Source of the DNA: Mesorhizobium sp. Z1-4
GTDB taxonomy: Bacteria; Pseudomonadota; Alphaproteobacteria; Rhizobiales; Rhizobiaceae
DNA: 64,000 nucleotides
Direction of reading: 5' to 3'
Assembly: GCF_004000235.1 (NCBI RefSeq)
Contig: NZ_RCIO01000002.1
Coordinates: 699,501 to 763,500 of the forward strand
Shown here piece by piece: positions 7,354 to 15,821 of this stretch; position 1 is the stretch's first letter; the number at the start of each line of letters is the position of its first letter. A program made the translations under genes and the position numbers. The notes under the pieces were generated by a model. It made no database searches, was not told where the DNA came from, and saw only the letters and a program-made list of their open reading frames with translations.

Positions 7354-8265
7354 CTACCGGCAAACGACGAAGCTGAAAGCCGAGCAGCTTCCGCCCTCGC
7401 AGTAGTTTCCAAGATTTGCGGCTCGGCTGGCCGTTGTCACGCCATAACACGCCGCACGCAGGCTCGTTCCGGTTGTCAGACAGTATCCGTTGGCGGCCGG
7501 CAGTCCGCAATTGCCCTGCGGGTCATGCGGCGCCGTGCAGGTCGACACCGCAAGCCCGGGCGTGTTCATGAATATCGGGGCTTCATAGAGGTTTCCGGGG
7601 CACGGTGCCTCGGCGAAACCCTCCATCTTCGTGAAGTCGACTGGATGGGTTGCCATATTGGGCCGCTCCGCCTCTTCGGCCTTTGCGGGAAATAGCTCGA
7701 TCGGCTTTTTCGAACCCTCGCCATCGGCAAACAGGTCGATAACTGTGACGGGGTCTCCGCCGTCAGCCAGCGCGTTTGAAATGTAGTCTTCCGGGTATTT
7801 GAGCGCGTACTGGTCGCGCGCATGCTCGGCGTCAGTCGCATCCACAAGAGCAAGCGCCTCCTGCTGGTCCACGGTGAGCCCGTCGCAACCGTATCCTGCG
7901 GCACAGCTCCACTGCGATTTCAGGCCGTTGTCTGGGGCTTTCCCGCCTTCCGGGAAGAGCACGATATCGTCGCGCCCCTCGAGCTTGTCGAGTTCGACCG
8001 GGTTGCCGGCCTCACCTTCTTCCGGCAGCGTGTCCGCGAAATAGGCGTCAGGGTGGTTGAGTGCGTAGGCGTCTCTTGCCTCTTGTCGCGATCCGGCACC
8101 AATCAGCACCCGCGCTTCGCTCTCGCCCACCGCAAGCCCATGGCAGCCGTAACCGGCCGCGCAGCGAAATGTCTCGATCTGGCCATCTGACGATTGCTGG
8201 GCCGGCGCCGGCGTCGTGAGCACAAGGGCGGTCAATGCCGCGAGCAGAGGTGTGCGCAAGCTCAT
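7354..8265 (-). CDS. Exported cysteine-rich protein with duplicated CAAGYGC module
   Basis: 303 residues with a Sec signal (LLAALTALVLTTPAPAQ, cleavage after P-A-Q). Two copies of a module of about 50 residues follow, at residues about 34-84 and 118-168. Each begins CAAGYGC, continues with [HD]GL[TA]V and ends A-R-D-x-Y-A-L-[NK]-[HY]-P-[DE]-[AD]-Y. The C-terminal 80 residues contain eight cysteines and probably form a disulphide-stabilised domain. The start codon overlaps the stop of the VWA gene (ATGA), so both proteins are made from one message. The family is not recognised; a periplasmic or surface role with the VWA protein is inferred. Confidence 0.7.
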   Translation of the reverse strand: MSLRTPLLAALTALVLTTPAPAQQSSDGQIETFRCAAGYGCHGLAVGESEARVLIGAGSRQEARDAYALNHPDAYFADTLPEEGEAGNPVELDKLEGRDDIVLFPEGGKAPDNGLKSQWSCAAGYGCDGLTVDQQEALALVDATDAEHARDQYALKYPEDYISNALADGGDPVTVIDLFADGEGSKKPIELFPAKAEEAERPNMATHPVDFTKMEGFAEAPCPGNLYEAPIFMNTPGLAVSTCTAPHDPQGNCGLPAANGYCLTTGTSLRAACYGVTTASRAANLGNYCEGGSCSAFSFVVCR

Positions 8266-10247
8266 GGGCGGACTTGCTCGATTGCGAAACGGTCGACGAA
8301 GAAATGGCTTTCACCCAGTTTGGCGCGGCCCCATTGACCGGCGAAGAGACTGGCTTTGCCGGAAAGACGCAGCGCCGTGATCGGCTCGGTTTCATGGCTG
8401 AAGGGGCGGGCGTCAAACTCGCCGAAAGCAGGAAGCTGCATGGCGAAGGCCGCCGTCAGATTGCGTCCGCTTCTCCTTAGCCGCAGCTCCGCACCGTTGG
8501 CTGCTAGCGACTGAAGCACCGCGTCCGCGTATTTGCGACCCCGTGTGCAGATGTCGTCGAGCAAGGGTCCGTCGAACAGTGCCGCCTCGAACTGGGTCTT
8601 TTCGGGCTTGGTTCCGGCTGCGCCGCTGACCTTGATCAGAGCCAGCTTGATTGCCGGGCCGCAGCCCTTCCATTCGGCCCAAAGCAGCGCGCCAAGCTGG
8701 TCGCTGGGTGAGTTGAATAGCGACAGCCAGAGATGCTCGGCCCCGGTCTGGACCGGCATTCTGAAGCTGGTAACGAGGTCGAAATCGCCCTCAGGCAGTT
8801 CGCTGTCGAGCACAAAGCGGTTTGCAGCGCTTTCGCTGTCGTAAGAATTCTCACTGCCTGTGACGGCCACAAACAGAGCACCTTCGCCGTCGAGCGCCTT
8901 CAGACCTGGCTGTTCGTTTGCAACCGACCATTCGGCGGCGATTGCGGGGCCTTCGAACGTTTCCTCGAAAAAGGCGGCGGTCACCGGCGCGGGCGTCGCT
9001 TCGGGTTCGGTATTGGCCAGGTTCGCCGCTTCGTTCAACGCATCTACAAACTCGTCACTGTTGTTCGCGGTGAAATAGTTGCCGTTGCCCTTGTCTGCGA
9101 TACATTGAAGCGCGGCGTTTTCCTCTTCGGTCAGGTCAAAGCCGACCACATGCACGCGCGTGTCGATTCCCTGCGCAACCAGCTCCTCCGCAGCTGCACA
9201 GGGATCGCCACCACAGGTTTCCAGCCCGTCGGAGATCAACAGCACGCTGGACTGGCCGTTGTTCGGAAACGCGCCGGCGGCAGCTCGCAGCGCACCCGCA
9301 ATCGGCGTTTTGCCACGAGGGGTGATGCCCTCGACAGCCGGGCCGATCATGCCATCGGCATGATTGGCGACAGGCAGCAGAACCTCTATGTCGCTGCAAT
9401 CGCCCTCGCGCCGGTGACCGTAGGCGGCCAGGCCGACATTGGTGCTGGCGCTGAGATCGTTCAGCAGGCCGCTCAACGCCTGTTTGGCTGTCGAAATCTT
9501 CGCAACGCCGTCAATCTGGCCCCACATGGAACCGGACGCGTCGAGGATTACCAGCAGGTCTTTGCGGCCGGTTTTGCCGTCACCCGGGAGATCGCCCTGT
9601 TCCATGCCGATTTCCGCGTCGGGGTCGGGCGCCTGTGCCAGATTGCCCTGAAGGCCGCCGGGATCGATGCCGACATCGTCCGCCGGATTGTCGATGACGG
9701 CCGACCTCTGCCCGGCGCGTTCGAAAATCGTCACATCATCGGGACCGACCGGCGAGAAGGTGACACCGCCCTGCCGCATCAGATTGACCAGCGACCATCC
9801 ATCGTCTTCGGAATAGATGTCGCTGATCTGCCACTCCGCATTGTCGACCTTCACGGTCGTGTAAACGAAGCGGCGCTGCGCGCCGAAGTTGGTGACATCG
9901 ACCCGGATCTGCCCTGCACCCCGGAGCATTGGCAGGTCCGGGTCGGGATAGATCTTCACGGCGGTAATGTCGGCATCCTGCCCGCCATAGACGGGATCGA
10001 ACTGGAGCATTCCCTGCAGTCCGTCGACTGCCAGATCGTCGGTCAGGAACAGTTTTGCCGCACCGGCGTTGTTAAGCAGCGGCTCGCCGCCGGACCTGAA
10101 GCGACGTGTGTGTTCGGCGAAGAACAGCCGCACAAGTTCGGTTGCCGTTTCCAGCTCGTCGTCCTGAGCAACTGCAGGTACGGACAAGGCGCCAACCGAA
10201 ATACCGGCAGCGAGGGCGATGCGGGCGGCGTGTTTCAAGCAAGACAT
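8262..10247 (-). CDS. Exported von Willebrand factor A domain protein
   Basis: 661 residues; the ATG at 10247 begins a Sec signal (MSCLKHAARIALAAGISVGA, cleavage after A-V-A-Q). In-frame codons upstream lack a signal. Residues about 25-190 are an uncharacterised N-terminal domain. The VWA domain (about 245-430) has the metal-binding MIDAS residues: DASGSM, a threonine in GKTPIAG, and an aspartate in ISDGLETCGGDPC. The region after residue 450 resembles the whole mature part of the neighbour at 10264-11166, including FDGPLLDDICTRGRKYADA. VWA proteins bind other proteins through Mg2+. The gene sits between two exported partners in one operon. Confidence 0.85.
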   Translation of the reverse strand: MSCLKHAARIALAAGISVGALSVPAVAQDDELETATELVRLFFAEHTRRFRSGGEPLLNNAGAAKLFLTDDLAVDGLQGMLQFDPVYGGQDADITAVKIYPDPDLPMLRGAGQIRVDVTNFGAQRRFVYTTVKVDNAEWQISDIYSEDDGWSLVNLMRQGGVTFSPVGPDDVTIFERAGQRSAVIDNPADDVGIDPGGLQGNLAQAPDPDAEIGMEQGDLPGDGKTGRKDLLVILDASGSMWGQIDGVAKISTAKQALSGLLNDLSASTNVGLAAYGHRREGDCSDIEVLLPVANHADGMIGPAVEGITPRGKTPIAGALRAAAGAFPNNGQSSVLLISDGLETCGGDPCAAAEELVAQGIDTRVHVVGFDLTEEENAALQCIADKGNGNYFTANNSDEFVDALNEAANLANTEPEATPAPVTAAFFEETFEGPAIAAEWSVANEQPGLKALDGEGALFVAVTGSENSYDSESAANRFVLDSELPEGDFDLVTSFRMPVQTGAEHLWLSLFNSPSDQLGALLWAEWKGCGPAIKLALIKVSGAAGTKPEKTQFEAALFDGPLLDDICTRGRKYADAVLQSLAANGAELRLRRSGRNLTAAFAMQLPAFGEFDARPFSHETEPITALRLSGKASLFAGQWGRAKLGESHFFVDRFAIEQVRP

Positions 10248-10263
10248 TCCTTCACCCCACGGC

Positions 10264-11166
10264 CTATTGAACTGCGACGATCGAAAAATCGTCGAAGATT
10301 GCCGACGATTCGCCGTTCCTGGCTTTTGACGACTGGCCGAGCATGAAGAAGGGCTGACCAAACGGCTCGACACGCGACAGTGCGAACGATGCGACGGTCT
10401 TGCGGCCGCCTTCGTGTTTTTCGTCCGGCGGCAGATCGAGTTCTACGCTCGTGAAATAACGCATGCCGCGCCGGGAGAAGGTCAGCGTGAACCCGCTGTC
10501 CGGCAATACCGCCAGGGCAGCGTCGGCATAGGCCCGGCCGCTGGTGCAGATGTCCTTGAGCAACGGGCCGTCGAACAGATTTTCGCCAAACCAGGTCGTC
10601 ACGGGCTTTTCGGCTTCATCGAGAACGCGGGTGTTCTCGATGTTCAGGTAGAGAGCCGCGCCACATCCTTTCGTGAGGACCGACAGATTGGCCGCGAGAT
10701 AGTCGTCCGCACCCGCGCGCAGGCCCAGCCAGATATTCTCATGGCCGGTTTTGGGGTCGAGCGTCCCCTTCAGCGTCATATCGAAATCACCCGCCGGCAG
10801 TGTGTGGCCGAGGGCAAACAGATTGTCCGCTTCCGGATTGCCCGGGCGCGCCTTGCCGCCTGTTTCAATGACGAAGATGCCGCCGTTTTCGACCACGAAC
10901 TTGTCGGGATTGGCGTTCACCGTCGCCCAGTCGGCGCCAAGCTGGTTGCCGTCGAACGGGTCGTGGAATGGCAGGCTCAGCGTGGCAGAGGGCATGGTGC
11001 CAGCGCCGTCGGAGGCTGCCAGACGCGCCTTGTCTTCCTCCGAAAGTTGTTCCTGTGCCTGCATCGGCTGCGGGATCAGGATGCCAAGCAGCGCGGCAGC
11101 GGCCAGCGGGCGCAGCGCCTTTGCAAACGGGGGCATAACATTCAGCACGCAAGCGTGGTGAATCAT
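10264..11166 (-). CDS. Exported protein paralogous to the C-terminal domain of the VWA protein
   Basis: 300 residues; the ATG at 11166 has GGAGA about 9 bases upstream. A hydrophobic signal (ALRPLAAAALLGILIPQPMQA) ends near residue 38. The mature part carries PFDGNQLGADW, ENIWLGLRAGADD, FDGPLLKDICTSGRAYADA and a C-terminal S-S-A-I-F-D-D-F-S-I-V. This is the same order of blocks seen in the last 220 residues of the VWA protein. The beta-rich pattern suggests a laminin-G/concanavalin-like sandwich, but I cannot prove it. It is the first gene of a three-gene minus-strand operon (11166 to 7354). Confidence 0.72.
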   Translation of the reverse strand: MIHHACVLNVMPPFAKALRPLAAAALLGILIPQPMQAQEQLSEEDKARLAASDGAGTMPSATLSLPFHDPFDGNQLGADWATVNANPDKFVVENGGIFVIETGGKARPGNPEADNLFALGHTLPAGDFDMTLKGTLDPKTGHENIWLGLRAGADDYLAANLSVLTKGCGAALYLNIENTRVLDEAEKPVTTWFGENLFDGPLLKDICTSGRAYADAALAVLPDSGFTLTFSRRGMRYFTSVELDLPPDEKHEGGRKTVASFALSRVEPFGQPFFMLGQSSKARNGESSAIFDDFSIVAVQ

Positions 11167-11337
11167 AGTGGCATATCTCCAAGAACTCGGCTGGAGGGTA
11201 GGGGCGCGGTTTGGGCCGTGCCTCCCTCAAATGGGGTGGGTTTGTGTCGGACCGCGGGCGCGGCGGGAAACTGTCCACGCCTGCGCGTGCGTCGCGTTGC
11301 AATGTGCGCTGCCAGGTCGACACCAGGTAGTGCCGGG

Positions 11338-11364
11338 CGCAGCCGCGCTGCGGGCGCGGCTGCG
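11338..11364 (-). terminator. Stem-loop after the ABC permease gene
   Basis: CGCAGCCGCG and CGCGGCTGCG form a perfect 10-base-pair stem with a 7-base loop, 11 bases downstream of the permease stop on the minus strand. No T tract follows, so it may stabilise the 3' end rather than terminate. Confidence 0.4.
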
Positions 11365-11374
11365 GCTGGATGCT

Positions 11375-12277
11375 TCAGACGCGCAGGCGTTCGTGCTGGA
11401 TTGCGCCGCCCCTCAGGGCGGGCAGTCCCAGAGCAAGGAGAACGAAGATCGCCGTTGCAAGCTTCAGGTCGCTTGGATGCAGGCCAAGCGACAGGCCGAG
11501 CGAGACAAGCTGGTAATAGACCGCGGCACCAATGACAGGTGCGAGCAGCTGCCGTGTCACGGTCTTGCGGCCGACAATCGTCTCGCCGATGACCAGCGAT
11601 GCCAGGCCGTTGATCAGGATTCCGAGGCCCATACCGATGTCGGCGTAACCCTGGAGCTGAACGATCAGCGCGCCGCCGAAGGCGGTCGACGCGTTGGCGA
11701 GCGCAAGGCCGCCAATCGTGCAGGTCCACAAGCTGATGCCGAGCGAAGGGGCCAGGTCCGGATTGACACCGATCAACCTGATGGCCGCGCCGATCTCGGT
11801 CGAAAGCAGCCAGCGCAAAAGCACCCAGACGGCGCCGAGCACTACCGCAAAGCAGGCGATCTGCAACGGAACCGACGTGATCAGGTTCGGGCTGATCATG
11901 TCGAACACGCTGTCTATGTTGAAGAGCGCCACGTTGGAGCGTCCCAGAATGCGCAAATTGATGCTGTAGAGCGCGGTGAACACCAGAATACCTGCGAGCA
12001 GCGGGTTTATGCGAAAACGCAGGTTGATGAACGCCGTCGTGGCGCCGGCGAGTGCCCCGGCAACAATTGCCATGCCTGTCGCCGCAAGGGGATGCCAGCC
12101 GGCGACCAGGAACGCAGCACAGACGCAGCCGCCGAGCGGAAACGCACCCTCGCTGGTCAGGTCCGGGAAGCCGATAATGCGGAAGGGGATCATGATGCCG
12201 AGCACAAGAAACGAATAGACCAGGCTCTGTGCAAACGTGATCGGCACCAGGTTAAAGAAGGCTGTGAGAATATCCAT
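11375..12277 (-). CDS. ABC transporter permease (TrpY-like, BMP/branched-chain type)
   Basis: 300 residues, mostly hydrophobic with about eight membrane segments. The N-terminus LVPITFAQSLVYSFLVLGIMIPFRIIGFPDLTSEG resembles permeases paired with ABC_sub_bind (COG2984) binding proteins, where the loop P-D-L-T-x-E-G is characteristic. The following GGCVCAAFL and a C-terminal GxGxLINGLA-like segment also fit. It forms the membrane channel of the transporter with the ATPase (12281) and the binding protein (13084); only 3 bases separate it from the ATPase gene. TrpXYZ-type systems move small amino-acid-like molecules; the real substrate is unknown. Confidence 0.85.
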   Translation of the reverse strand: MDILTAFFNLVPITFAQSLVYSFLVLGIMIPFRIIGFPDLTSEGAFPLGGCVCAAFLVAGWHPLAATGMAIVAGALAGATTAFINLRFRINPLLAGILVFTALYSINLRILGRSNVALFNIDSVFDMISPNLITSVPLQIACFAVVLGAVWVLLRWLLSTEIGAAIRLIGVNPDLAPSLGISLWTCTIGGLALANASTAFGGALIVQLQGYADIGMGLGILINGLASLVIGETIVGRKTVTRQLLAPVIGAAVYYQLVSLGLSLGLHPSDLKLATAIFVLLALGLPALRGGAIQHERLRV

Positions 12278-12280
12278 GGT

Positions 12281-13087
12281 TTAACCGTTCAACCGCATGC
12301 GATCATTGTCGATCTTGAAACGTTCGACCAGCGCTTCGGGTGTCAGCGAGTTCTTTTCGGCGCCCGACACATCGTAGACGACACGGCCCGCATCCATCAT
12401 CACCAGCCGCGTGCCGGTCTCGATTGCGTGGCGCATATTGTGAGTGATCATGATGGTGGCAACATCGGTCTGGCGCACTGCGTCGAGGGTCGCCTGCATG
12501 ACGATGTCTGCGGTACGCGGATCGAGAGCCGCAGTGTGCTCGTCGAGCAGCAGAAGCCGCGGCTTGGAAATCAGCGCCATCAGCAGGGAGAGTGCCTGCC
12601 GCTGGCCGCCCGAAAGCAGCGCGACCTGGGTCGTCAGCCGGTCTTCCAGCCCCAGCGAAAGCGTGCGGAGAAGGTCGCGGTAGCGGTCGCGCCTGGACGG
12701 GTTGAGATGCGCCCGGAACCCACGCCGCCTGCCGCGCTGTTCGGCCAGCGCAAGGTTCTCTTCGATCGTCATGCCTGCCGCGGTGCCGCTCATCGGATCC
12801 TGGAACACGCGGGTGATCAAACCCGCCCGCCGGTAGGGGGCGAGCCGCGTCAGGTCGCGGTCTCCCAGCCGGATGGTGCCGCGGTCGAGGCTCACCGAAC
12901 CCGCAATCGCGTTCAGAAGTGTCGATTTGCCGGCCCCGTTGCTGCCGATGGCAACCGCGAATTCGCGCTCGGCGAGCATGAAATCCAGCCCGTCGAGCGC
13001 CTTGCGGGCGTCGGCAACGCCGGGGTTGAAGGTAATCTCCAATCCCCGGCAGTCCAACAGGGGCTTGCCGCCGTCTGTCTGCGTCAT
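12281..13087 (-). CDS. ABC transporter ATP-binding protein (TrpZ-like)
   Basis: 268 residues with a complete nucleotide-binding domain: Walker A GSNGAGKST near residue 50, Q-loop in RVFQDPMSG, signature LLSGGQRQALSLLMAL, Walker B LLLLDEHTAALD (glutamate present) and switch histidine in TIMITHNM. The DEHTAALD and N-G-A-G-K-S-T variants are usual for ATPases of this transporter class. The start overlaps the stop of the binding protein gene. It energises import through the permease at 11375-12277. Confidence 0.92.
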   Translation of the reverse strand: MTQTDGGKPLLDCRGLEITFNPGVADARKALDGLDFMLAEREFAVAIGSNGAGKSTLLNAIAGSVSLDRGTIRLGDRDLTRLAPYRRAGLITRVFQDPMSGTAAGMTIEENLALAEQRGRRRGFRAHLNPSRRDRYRDLLRTLSLGLEDRLTTQVALLSGGQRQALSLLMALISKPRLLLLDEHTAALDPRTADIVMQATLDAVRQTDVATIMITHNMRHAIETGTRLVMMDAGRVVYDVSGAEKNSLTPEALVERFKIDNDRMRLNG

Positions 13088-14058
13088 TCGGCGATGATCC
13101 AGTCGCTTCCCTTGAGAGCTTCGGGCACTGACAGACCCACTGCCGCCAGCCCAGTCGGGCTCACGCGTGAGATGAAGTCCGAAGCGTCGGGGACATAAAC
13201 CGCGATATCGCCCGGCTTCTCGCCGCGCAGGATACGGTCGGCAATGTCCGCGGCGTGAACGCCGTTGCGCTCATAGTTGATGGCGTGGAACCCGGCCAAC
13301 TCGTTTTTCAACTCGTCGGAATAGACCGAGTTGAACAGAGGCAGCTTGATACGCTGTGCGATCTGCGCCACCACCGGCACGGAGGTCTGCACCACGTTCG
13401 ACTGGATCAGGTAGATCGCGTCGACCTGGCCGGTGAAACTCTGCACCCGCTGCGGCAGGTCATTGGCATTGTCCACCGCCACCGCGACGATTTCCAGACC
13501 CTGCTCGGCCGCTGCTTCCTTGATCAGCTCGATATTGGTGATGTCGTTGTCTTCGCCCGGGTTGTAGAGCGTGCCGATGCGCTTCGCACCCGGCACCACC
13601 TGGGTCACGAAGGACAGTGCGGCCGCCATGTCGGGCAGCATCGAGGCGCCGGCGTGGGTGGCGCTGCCATTCTCCCAGCCAGGCACGATGCCGGCCACGA
13701 CCGGGTCGACGACGCCGCCGAAGACAATCGGAATAGTGTCGTCGTGAATGCCGCGCATGCTGGCCTGGCCGACCGCGGTGGTGATCGTCAGGATAAGGTC
13801 GGGACCGTCGCCTTCGGTCAGCTGCAGCATCTGCGGCACCAGGGTACGGTCGAAGTTCACATGCCGGTACTCGTAGGCGATGTCGTCGCCCTCGTCGTAA
13901 CCGAGTTCGGTCATGCGGGTCTTGAAGCCGGTTACGATGGAAACCAGCGCCGGGTGGTCGCCGAAATTGGCGATCGAGACTTTGACAGGTTCGGCCATGG
14001 CCGCGGTCCCCAGAACCGTGGCGGCCGCGAAGGCGAGTGACTGCACTAGCTTAAGCAT
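13084..14058 (-). CDS. ABC transporter substrate-binding protein (TrpX/ABC_sub_bind family)
   Basis: 324 residues from the ATG complementary to 14056-14058, which has GGGAG about 7 bases upstream. An ATG 21 bases earlier has no ribosome site. The Sec signal is LVQSLAFAAATVLGTAAMA. The mature protein shows the two-lobed type I periplasmic fold of PF04392: VSIANFGDHPALVSIVTGF near the start, PDLILTITTAV, IPIVFGGVVDP, RIGTLYNPGEDND, DAIYLIQSN and PLFNSVYSDEL. Substrates of this family range from tryptophan to nucleoside-like molecules. Context (dipeptidase homologue and cupin upstream) suggests an amino acid derivative (inference). Confidence 0.9.
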   Translation of the reverse strand: MLKLVQSLAFAAATVLGTAAMAEPVKVSIANFGDHPALVSIVTGFKTRMTELGYDEGDDIAYEYRHVNFDRTLVPQMLQLTEGDGPDLILTITTAVGQASMRGIHDDTIPIVFGGVVDPVVAGIVPGWENGSATHAGASMLPDMAAALSFVTQVVPGAKRIGTLYNPGEDNDITNIELIKEAAAEQGLEIVAVAVDNANDLPQRVQSFTGQVDAIYLIQSNVVQTSVPVVAQIAQRIKLPLFNSVYSDELKNELAGFHAINYERNGVHAADIADRILRGEKPGDIAVYVPDASDFISRVSPTGLAAVGLSVPEALKGSDWIIAE

Positions 14059-14088
14059 GACTTTGCTCCCGTTGTTCACGCTTTTGAC

Positions 14089-15069
14089 TCATGTCCAGTT
14101 GGCGGCAGCAATCCGCAGGAAGTTGCCGCCAAGTATGTTGCGCAGAGTTGTGTCGTCATATCCGCGTGACCGCAGCGCGGCGACCAGAGCGGGCAAGTCC
14201 TCGGGCTTGATGTCGTCCCAAGGCGGTCGGGGGTAGCCGCGCGAAGCCATCATAGGACCCGAATCGTAAAGCTTGAGCATGAAGTCCTGATAGAACACCA
14301 CGTCGAGCCCGAGACCGACATGCTCCGGACCGATCAGCTGAACGATGTGGTCGATATGATTGGCGACCAGCTCGGGGGTTGAGCTTCCGTCCGCGCTTAC
14401 GAATGCACCGATCGAGTTCACGCCGATCATGCCGCCATGATCGCCGACCGCGCGGATCTGTTCATCGTCTATGTTGCGTTCGTGATCGCACAGTGCGCGC
14501 GCATTGGAATGCGAGAAAAACACGGGCTTTTGCGATGCGGCCAGGATGTCGAGCGAGGTTCGCTTTCCCGCATGGCTGGCGTCGACAATCATCCCGACGC
14601 GGTTCATTTCGCGTACGAATGCAGTGCCCAGCATGGAGAGGCCGGCATTCGAGGGTTCGTGGCAGCCGTCGCCCAGCGGATTGCGCATGTTGTAGGCGAG
14701 GATCATCCAGCGGATGCCGAGCCGGTAGAAAGGTGCGATCAATCCTGGGTCGTAGCCGAGCGGCCCGGCACCCTGAAAATGAAAGGCGATGCCCAGGCGC
14801 CCCGATTTCTTGGCGTCATGTATATCGTTGACCGACTCCACGATCTGGAACTTATCCGGCGCACGCTCGAAACGGGCACGTTCACGCGCGAAATGGTGCA
14901 TCGTGGGGTCGGTCTTGTCCCAGTCTGCGCCTATCGTCAGGCCGAGCGCGGTGAAGCCGGAAGCATGAAACCTGTCCAGCATCGCGGGGCCTTCGTCGAG
15001 ACATTCAGGCGTCCAGCCGACGGCCGTCTCGACAATGATTGCGTCGCGGATCAGGTCGGTGTCCGTCAT
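14089..15069 (-). CDS. M19 (membrane dipeptidase-like) protein with atypical metal site
   Basis: 326 residues; the ATG at 15069 has AAGGAG 9 bases upstream and overlaps the cupin stop. The open frame continues upstream, but that part only shadows the cupin gene. Family landmarks are the TIM-barrel blocks IVDASHAG, FFSHSNARALCDHERNIDD, GGMIGVNSIGAF and HVGLGLDVV. The two late histidines (in DASH and SHSN) and the arginine are kept. The N-terminal H-x-D metal pair is replaced by IIVETAVGW. The bridging glutamate position (usually G-x-E-G-G) reads FHFQGAG. It probably binds one metal and may hydrolyse something other than dipeptides. Second gene of the 15710-11375 operon. Confidence 0.78.
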   Translation of the reverse strand: MTDTDLIRDAIIVETAVGWTPECLDEGPAMLDRFHASGFTALGLTIGADWDKTDPTMHHFARERARFERAPDKFQIVESVNDIHDAKKSGRLGIAFHFQGAGPLGYDPGLIAPFYRLGIRWMILAYNMRNPLGDGCHEPSNAGLSMLGTAFVREMNRVGMIVDASHAGKRTSLDILAASQKPVFFSHSNARALCDHERNIDDEQIRAVGDHGGMIGVNSIGAFVSADGSSTPELVANHIDHIVQLIGPEHVGLGLDVVFYQDFMLKLYDSGPMMASRGYPRPPWDDIKPEDLPALVAALRSRGYDDTTLRNILGGNFLRIAAANWT

Positions 15070-15710
15070 CGCGTCGGCTCCTTTGCCGCGACAAGCGTGT
15101 CGAAATATGTCGGCAGTCCAAACACACCGTTGGAATAGCCGCCGACGAAGTCTTCGTAGGCGCGCTTTTCGGCGTTCCACCGCTGGCGCGTAGTGGCGCC
15201 GATGTCGGCACCGTATATGTGAAGGCTGATCGCCGGCTCGGCCGAGGCGCACTCGACCTGGTGAAAGCCATTCGCGGTGGCGGAAGCGATCGAAATTTCC
15301 CCTGGAATCCGGCTGAGACGGCTGGTCTCTTTCGGCTCCACGCCGGTGGACAGGTCAACGTCGTAGATGCGCTCATGTTCGATGCCGTGCAGGCAGGCGA
15401 ACACGCACCAGCATAAATGGTTGTGTATGACCGCGGCCTGACCGGGCAGGAAGATGTCGAGCACGATGCAGAGCCTGGCGTCGTGCGACAGATACAGCAG
15501 GTATGACGCATAAGGTGCGTCCGGTTCGGGCTGCAAAAAGCGCGGATCCGGCATGCGCCAGCGCCGCGCAAGCTCGCCGGCCAGCCGTGCGATCCGCGCG
15601 GTCGGTTCCGGGTCGATTGCGCAGGCGGCTTCGCAGCCGCGGACAAAGTCTGCGAATGCGGTATCGGCGGAAGCCGGTTGCTGGTGGCTGCTAAAGGTCA
15701 GCGCCGACAT
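15066..15710 (-). CDS. Cupin of the cysteine dioxygenase-like group
   Basis: 214 residues from the ATG at 15710, which follows GAGGGG; an in-frame GTG 21 bases earlier is less likely. The double-stranded beta-helix core shows LCIVLDIFLPGQAAVIHNHLCWCVF, where HNH supplies two metal ligands and the glutamate of GIEHERIYD may be the next. A downstream NGFHQVECAS and SLHIYG provide the third ligand region. Cysteine dioxygenase-like cupins use Fe(II) and O2 on small thiols or carboxylates; the substrate here is unknown. First gene of the operon with the dipeptidase homologue and the TrpXYZ-type transporter, divergent from the GlxA-type regulator. Confidence 0.75.
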   Translation of the reverse strand: MSALTFSSHQQPASADTAFADFVRGCEAACAIDPEPTARIARLAGELARRWRMPDPRFLQPEPDAPYASYLLYLSHDARLCIVLDIFLPGQAAVIHNHLCWCVFACLHGIEHERIYDVDLSTGVEPKETSRLSRIPGEISIASATANGFHQVECASAEPAISLHIYGADIGATTRQRWNAEKRAYEDFVGGYSNGVFGLPTYFDTLVAAKEPTR

Positions 15711-15756
15711 TGATACGAGCCCCTCAGTCACAATGGCTGAGTGAGCCTAGTATTGT

Positions 15757-15797
15757 ATTGGCAAGGCTGATGTGCATTTTTTGACATTGATTGGCAA
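15757..15797. promoter_or_regulatory. Direct repeat of ATTGGCAA in divergent promoter region
   Basis: ATTGGCAA occurs at 15757-15764 and again at 15790-15797. The 33-base spacing places both copies on the same face of the helix (about three turns). They lie between the cupin start (15710) and the regulator start (15822). AraC-type proteins usually bind direct repeats, so these are candidate sites for the regulator encoded next door. A TTGACA at 15781-15786 could be a -35 box for the plus-strand gene, without a convincing -10. Confidence 0.45.
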
Positions 15798-15821
15798 TAA
15801 TAGAACTGACTGGAGTACATT

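Noticed and set aside
8733-10346. Long plus-strand frame opposite the VWA gene
   Set aside because: It is an antisense shadow with no domain, no ribosome site and typical GC-rich codon reflection.
11168-13198. Long plus-strand frame opposite the TrpYZ-like ABC genes
   Set aside because: It is antisense to two clear ABC genes and rich in Arg/Gln/His as expected for a shadow frame.
15781-15786. TTGACA as a complete sigma-70 promoter for the GlxA-type gene
   Set aside because: No -10 box is found at 16-18 bases; kept only as a possible -35.
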